In this document: piece after piece, positions 59,937 to 64,000 of the stretch
Numbering within the stretch: the stretch's first letter is position 1
Layout: every line of letters begins with the position of its first letter
Source: Solibacillus sp. FSL R7-0668
GTDB lineage: Bacteria > Bacillota > Bacilli > Bacillales_A > Planococcaceae
DNA: 64,000 nt
NCBI RefSeq assembly: GCF_038006205.1
Contig: NZ_JBBOUU010000001.1
Coordinates: 2,420,001 to 2,484,000, forward strand
Reading direction: 5' to 3'
Program-made: the position numbers and the translations under genes
The notes under the pieces: generated by a model
What the model saw: only the letters and a program-made list of their open reading frames with translations
Databases searched by the model: none
Told to the model about the DNA's origin: nothing

Positions 59937-62189
59937 CTACTTTTCCTTCCTTGTAACGTTCCCTTCATTAATATCGAATTCCCCGTGCTCTTTAATTCGA
60001 TTTCGAACGGTCCTTTCTGTTATCCCCATATATTCTGCCATTGCCTTTATGGTAATTTCTTCATCTATACTGCAAGCTTCATAGGCTGCATCGACTGCAT
60101 CATTACGTGCTTTTTTGGCTTCTTCAGGTGACTTCTTCTTGTCAAAATTTTGTTTCCAGCTCGGTTTGCTTGGCTCATCTAGCTTAATATCTTTCAAGAT
60201 GCCCGTTTCATCAATCCGATGCACCGGATACTGGAACCACATATTAACAGCTTCAAACTTTGGATATTCACGTAGCGTACCCTCCACGCGCCAAGCTGAA
60301 CGCATATTGATTGTTTGGACGGCTCGACTAATTTCGGCTTCGGCTCGTGCTGCAATCGCTGGATCTGTTAAAATACGTTTCGCATGAGTATACATTTGGG
60401 AAACGCTCTGCTCATCATCTGGCCCAACATTCTCGTCAAAATAATTGAAATTCACTTGCTTAATCGCATTGCTATAAACCTCGCATGTTACTTTTTCAGC
60501 CTGCTGCTTTAAAATATCTTCACTTAATTCTAGCTCTACTAAATCAATAATCGCGTCTGGGTCTCGTGCAAATACACCTGAACCAGAAGAACGGTCCATC
60601 GATTTTTTACCGCCCTGCCCACCTTTAGAATGATGGTGACAATATATAACGCTAGCGCCTAACTCTGTTGCAACTTTGTCGAATTGATTCGTGAAATGGG
60701 CCATTTGCTCTGCACTGTTTTCATCGCCTGTTAAAACTTTATAAATCGGGTCAATGATTACAGCAGTAAAGCCTTTTTTCTGCGCGCGACGGATTAACTT
60801 AGGAGCAAGTTTGTCCATTGGTACTACCTTCCCACGCAAGTTCCAAATATCGATATTGCGAATATTATTTGGTCGTAAGCCCATCGCCTGGTATACATCT
60901 TTGAATCGATGCAAAGCACTTGGGCGATCTAGCTCAAGGTTGACGTATAATACTCTGCCTTGTGTACATTGCCAATTCAGCCACTTAACGCCCTCAGCTA
61001 TGGCAATTGATAAAGCAATAAGCGAGAAGGATTTGCCCGCTTTTGATGGTCCAGCAATTAACATCTTGTGGCCTTGTCGAAGAATGCCTTCAATAATTGG
61101 TGGTGAAAGCTCAGGTAAATTTTCAAATACATCCTCTAGGCTCTCGATATCTGGTAAGTCATCGTTTAAATCCTCAATCCATTCGTGCCACTCTTCCCAG
61201 TCGGCTTTACCAATATTCGTATCAATGATGAACTGCTTTTTACCGTTGCGAACAATACCAGGCAAACGACTTAATCGAGAAGGATTTCGATTTTGATTAT
61301 CTAAGCTCAGACCATTCTTTTTACACACGTTATATAAATAGTCCACTCGTTTACGATATTCGTCATAATTCGGAGCATCTACACGCACGATTGCGTGAAT
61401 ACTACGTTTTCCACTGTGGACGAGTACAGCAATAGGTAGCTCTAATTCTCGTAAAATTGCATTCTGTTTATCAATGGCCATATTGTCAGATTCAACTAAT
61501 GCATACCGAAAATCGGATACGTTCTCATTTTTCACGCCTTTTCCATCTAAAGGATTGAAACGGATCCAGGCGCCGGCTTCCTCTTTATAGTCACCAAGGA
61601 CAGAACCGATATCACCTTCACATTTATTTAATGCCTCAATTAACTGCCCAGCCGTTCTGTCCGAAGCCCCTTTTGTTGGCTTATAAATACTTTCGCCAGT
61701 TTCCTCATCTGTTATTGCATACGTTTCAGTTACATAGCCCACGTTGTCAGTAGACTGGAACAGCGCTTCTAAATAACGGGTAATTTCACTAACGGGATTC
61801 CAATGAACCGGTTCAACAATTTCCTTGCCTTCAATCCAGTTTTTATCAATGAACTTATAATCTGCATCTGCACTGATTTCATCATTCCAATCAAGCTCAT
61901 GAGCATTTTCATCGCTTAAATACTTTGGCTGCCATCCGTTATCCTTGGCCATTTGCGTAATAGTTGCACCGGTAATGCCATTACCCTCGAATGTTGTCCA
62001 TTTTTTGAAGCATTCGCCCGTTTTATAACGGCTATCTGAAACACTCCAGCTATCCCAATCAGCTGCGGTATAGCCCTCTGTTTTGAGAGCCATACCGACA
62101 TTTAGCCATTCCTGATAATCGAGCATTGCAGGATCTATATATTTAAGAAGAGGAATTAAATCCATTTTATTTTCCAAATAACTCACCAA
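59937..62189 (-). CDS. Phage primase-helicase
   Basis: 750 residues. PriCT-like N-terminal domain (about 20-75, MALKTEGYTAADWDSWS), an archaeo-eukaryotic-type primase part (about 180-330; VLVHSGKRSIHAIVRV), a RecA-like helicase domain with Walker A IAGPSKAGKSFSLIA (about 378) and Walker B AVIIDPIYKVL, and a C-terminal HTH (ITIKAMAEYMGITERTVRNRI, about 715-735). Opens and primes phage DNA. Start codon uncertain (TTG 62189 or GTG 62186). Confidence 0.85.
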   Translation of the reverse strand: MVSYLENKMDLIPLLKYIDPAMLDYQEWLNVGMALKTEGYTAADWDSWSVSDSRYKTGECFKKWTTFEGNGITGATITQMAKDNGWQPKYLSDENAHELDWNDEISADADYKFIDKNWIEGKEIVEPVHWNPVSEITRYLEALFQSTDNVGYVTETYAITDEETGESIYKPTKGASDRTAGQLIEALNKCEGDIGSVLGDYKEEAGAWIRFNPLDGKGVKNENVSDFRYALVESDNMAIDKQNAILRELELPIAVLVHSGKRSIHAIVRVDAPNYDEYRKRVDYLYNVCKKNGLSLDNQNRNPSRLSRLPGIVRNGKKQFIIDTNIGKADWEEWHEWIEDLNDDLPDIESLEDVFENLPELSPPIIEGILRQGHKMLIAGPSKAGKSFSLIALSIAIAEGVKWLNWQCTQGRVLYVNLELDRPSALHRFKDVYQAMGLRPNNIRNIDIWNLRGKVVPMDKLAPKLIRRAQKKGFTAVIIDPIYKVLTGDENSAEQMAHFTNQFDKVATELGASVIYCHHHSKGGQGGKKSMDRSSGSGVFARDPDAIIDLVELELSEDILKQQAEKVTCEVYSNAIKQVNFNYFDENVGPDDEQSVSQMYTHAKRILTDPAIAARAEAEISRAVQTINMRSAWRVEGTLREYPKFEAVNMWFQYPVHRIDETGILKDIKLDEPSKPSWKQNFDKKKSPEEAKKARNDAVDAAYEACSIDEEITIKAMAEYMGITERTVRNRIKEHGEFDINEGNVTRKEK

Positions 62190-62209
62190 CTTTCCCTTGC
62201 GTTAATTGC

Positions 62210-62509
62210 TTATAAATCGCTTGATTTAACGAATACGCCATTGACCATTTGACCAGTGCGCCCCTTAATTTCGTCGTAAGCGCATTGCAAGCATTCATGT
62301 AACGTTAGATTATTTTGTTGTGCAAGAATGATTAGTGTTACAACCACATCACCGATTCCATCTTTTAATGCATCTTTGTCATTGCGAGCCAATGCAGCTG
62401 CAACCTCACCAACTTCCTCTGTTACTTTTAAAAATTGTTTACTGGAATCAGCTTGGTGTAAACCTTTCTCGATTGACCATTGCCCGACTTGTGATACTAA
62501 TTTATCCAT
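62210..62509 (-). CDS. MazG-like nucleotide pyrophosphohydrolase
   Basis: 99 residues. KVTEEVGEVAAAL and DGIGDVVVTL give the EExxE and ExxD-type metal ligands of all-alpha NTP pyrophosphatases. Phage MazG proteins may lower alarmone or modify nucleotide pools. Overlaps the next gene by one base. Confidence 0.88.
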   Translation of the reverse strand: MDKLVSQVGQWSIEKGLHQADSSKQFLKVTEEVGEVAAALARNDKDALKDGIGDVVVTLIILAQQNNLTLHECLQCAYDEIKGRTGQMVNGVFVKSSDL

Positions 62510-62862
62510 TAACTTATTTCCTCCTCGTCATTTTCCAAGATTTCTAAGATCATGGCATTTTTACTATTTTCAACTTTTCGTTCATATGATGGTGTGCGCA
62601 TAAATTTCAGCGCCCCCATCGTTTTACCTGTCTGTTCTGCGATATCTTCGAGGGAGCCAATTGCTAGCAAATTATCACCCTTGTATAATGCGTATTCGAC
62701 ATTTTTATAACTTCGCTTTGGCATAACACTTTGAGTAGCTGCGCGTTTGTAATCCCATTTCAAAGATTTAACACGAACTAAAAATGTTGTTGTTGGTATG
62801 CCGTTATTTTTAGCGATTGCAAGCCATTCATGGTGATTTCGATATTCCGCCAACTCTTTCAT
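62509..62862 (-). CDS. HTH-like phage protein
   Basis: 117 residues from ATG 62862 (GGAGGTAGAGACT upstream). Two HTH-like regions, AIAKNNGIPTTTFLVRVKSL (about 15-35) and SLEDIAEQTGKTMGALKFM (about 75-93). Likely DNA-binding, role unknown. Confidence 0.65.
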   Translation of the reverse strand: MKELAEYRNHHEWLAIAKNNGIPTTTFLVRVKSLKWDYKRAATQSVMPKRSYKNVEYALYKGDNLLAIGSLEDIAEQTGKTMGALKFMRTPSYERKVENSKNAMILEILENDEEEIS

Positions 62863-62951
62863 AGTCTCTACCTCCACAATTTTATTTACTACTCATAATG
62901 TTCATTGTGTTTAATAGACCTAAGCTCGTACATCCAAGCGCATTGCTTTTA

Positions 62952-63188
62952 TTAATCGTTTTGATATACCGTTGGCATAGGCATCCATGCCAATACCTCA
63001 CTTACATCAGGTAACAAGATATTGCCAATCTCTCCAAAATGAAATGCATATCCCTCGGCATAAGGCATTTGTATATAATAAACAGGGTATCTTAATTCTA
63101 AACGACCTCTAATATGATCTTGTACCGTGCATATAATACATTCCCCGAGCGGTGGTGATTTTTCATTTATCGGTGTCCAATCATTCAT
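62952..63188 (-). CDS. DUF551 protein
   Basis: 78 residues. NDWTPINEKSPPLGECIICTV and the end VLAWMPMPTVY are the DUF551 pattern, common in phage early regions. Function unknown. Confidence 0.8.
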   Translation of the reverse strand: MNDWTPINEKSPPLGECIICTVQDHIRGRLELRYPVYYIQMPYAEGYAFHFGEIGNILLPDVSEVLAWMPMPTVYQND

Positions 63189-63217
63189 TTTTATTCTTCC
63201 TTTCTACGTATAATTGT

Positions 63218-63583
63218 TCAATATAATCCATTCAGTTCATACCAAAATTTAACCTCAACCTCTTTTTCTTGAATTAATCCGTACCGCTTGGCAACTTTAT
63301 ATTGCGTGGAATCGCGATTTAAACTAACCACATACCCAGCAATAATCTTTCTCCAGGATTCTAAAGGCATTGAATGCTTGTTAATATTACAAGATGCACA
63401 TGCTGGAACTAGATTGCCTTCGTTATCTCGCTCCGGGAAATGAGGTTTACCTGTAACTAAATTTCTCACTACTGGCTCGAAATGATCAGCATGCCAACCT
63501 TTTTCACCTAATTGACAACCGCAATACCAACAATGCCCGTTCGACTTGTCCCAAATTGCTTGTCTCTTTTTATTCATCGCCAT
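63218..63583 (-). CDS. HNH endonuclease-like protein
   Basis: 121 residues. HNH core with CWYCGCQL, WHADHFEPV and NLVPACASCNINK, i.e. zinc pairs and catalytic His. Not next to terminase, so it is more likely an early nuclease than a packaging HNH. Free-standing homing activity is possible. Confidence 0.85.
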   Translation of the reverse strand: MAMNKKRQAIWDKSNGHCWYCGCQLGEKGWHADHFEPVVRNLVTGKPHFPERDNEGNLVPACASCNINKHSMPLESWRKIIAGYVVSLNRDSTQYKVAKRYGLIQEKEVEVKFWYELNGLY

Positions 63584-63635
63584 CCATTAGCACCTCCCCT
63601 TCCTACAAAAAATTGTTCTATAATGAACAAAATGC

Positions 63636-63839
63636 TTATTCTTCAACTTTAAAATAATCGTCAACGTCAATATCATCAACATCTGCATTACGACAAGCAT
63701 CTGACCAATCAATGGCTGCATCTAATATTTCATTTTGCTTTTTCCAACTTAAAGCTTCCCATTGTTCTTCGGTATAATTAACTGAAACAGAGTAATTTAC
63801 TTTTAAAGTAGCTGTACCTTCAACTTTGATTTTTGGCAT
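63636..63839 (-). CDS. Hypothetical acidic phage protein
   Basis: 67 residues. Beta N-terminus (KVEGTATLKVNYSVSVNYTEEQ) and very acidic C-terminus (DVDDIDVDDYFKVEE), which could mimic DNA charge. No family recognised. Confidence 0.65.
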   Translation of the reverse strand: MPKIKVEGTATLKVNYSVSVNYTEEQWEALSWKKQNEILDAAIDWSDACRNADVDDIDVDDYFKVEE

Positions 63840-63920
63840 CGTTAATTCTCCTTTACTTTGCTGAAAAGTTTATTAATTTGGACCGCAATTAAGCCGCTTG
63901 AGCCGCATTTTGGACCGATA

Positions 63921-63957
63921 AAAATGGCTGCATGATAAAAAGTGCAGCCATTTTTAT
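63921..63957. terminator. Bidirectional intrinsic terminator
   Basis: AAAATGGCTGCA (63921-63932) with TGCAGCCATTTTT (63943-63955). Confidence 0.82.
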
Positions 63958-63958
63958 C

Positions 63959-64000
63959 CTATCCTTTGTACTCAGCAGGATTAATCCCATCTGGAATGCG
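63959..64000 (-). CDS. C-terminal end of a gene continuing outside the window
   Basis: Open frame reading RIPDGINPAEYKG then stop, followed by a terminator. Too short to identify. Confidence 0.5.
   Translation of the reverse strand, partial: RIPDGINPAEYKG

Larger units (their letters stand above)
32890..64000. mobile_element. Siphovirus-type prophage (incomplete in window)
   Basis: Nearly all genes run leftward: early and replication genes (59.3-64 kb), packaging and head (51-57.4 kb), tail (38.7-50.5 kb), lysis (37.1-38.2 kb), accessory genes, integrase. Portal and MuF proteins are SPP1-like. Repressor and early-right region are not in the window. All structural genes look intact, so it may be inducible. 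Confidence 0.93.

Overview
The window looks like a low-GC Gram-positive chromosome, most likely a Bacillales member of the Planococcaceae (Lysinibacillus/Solibacillus-like). The grounds are the AT-rich sequence, strong AGGAGG-type ribosome binding sites, and a Bacillus-style neighbourhood: gcvT-gcvPA-gcvPB with a tandem glycine riboswitch, next to lipM and a YqhL-type rhodanese, then aroK and the comG operon. Genus is inference; no rRNA or tRNA gene was seen.

Host part (1-32900). A heterodimeric ABC exporter (first gene cut by the window edge), a CPBP protease, an IS4-family insertion sequence, two ECF sigma factors each with a membrane partner, a two-component system with two PepSY proteins, a 7TM diguanylate cyclase, a sodium-dependent transporter with a possible structured leader RNA, an orphan response regulator, and an EamA transporter behind a small leader ORF. 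Next comes a class II (B12-dependent) ribonucleotide reductase gene, nrdJ, split into four exons by three group I introns (19113-24301). One intron carries a Vsr-like homing endonuclease, one a zinc-ribbon/HNH endonuclease broken by a frameshift, one has no ORF. Then lipM, yqhL, the glycine cleavage operon under its riboswitch, aroK, and comGC-comGG in reverse.

Prophage part (about 32890 to beyond 64000). A siphovirus-type prophage has integrated into comGC: the 3' part of comGC is at 32630-32944 without its prepilin N-terminus, and the integrase is next to the junction. From right to left (the direction of transcription) it carries small early genes, MazG-like protein, primase-helicase, a repeat-rich possible origin, RusA, an ArpU-like regulator, terminase, SPP1-like portal and MuF proteins, scaffold, capsid, connectors, tail tube, G/GT chaperones, tape measure, Dit, tail fibre, tail endopeptidase, holin, amidase, accessory genes, integrase.

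The most unusual signal is at 35680-35926. Two back-to-back transcription units with overlapping -35 boxes each begin with, or just before, a solitary type I-C-like CRISPR repeat (GTC, hairpin, GTGGATTGAAA) and end at a strong terminator, with no cas genes or array. This is the layout expected of phage RNA anti-CRISPRs. Next to it is an unknown two-gene operon controlled by two AACCG-N4-CGGTT operators. A DUF2829/Tad2-like anti-Thoeris protein with a ribbon-helix-helix regulator sits within the tail module. The prophage therefore appears to carry several counter-defence elements while interrupting host competence.
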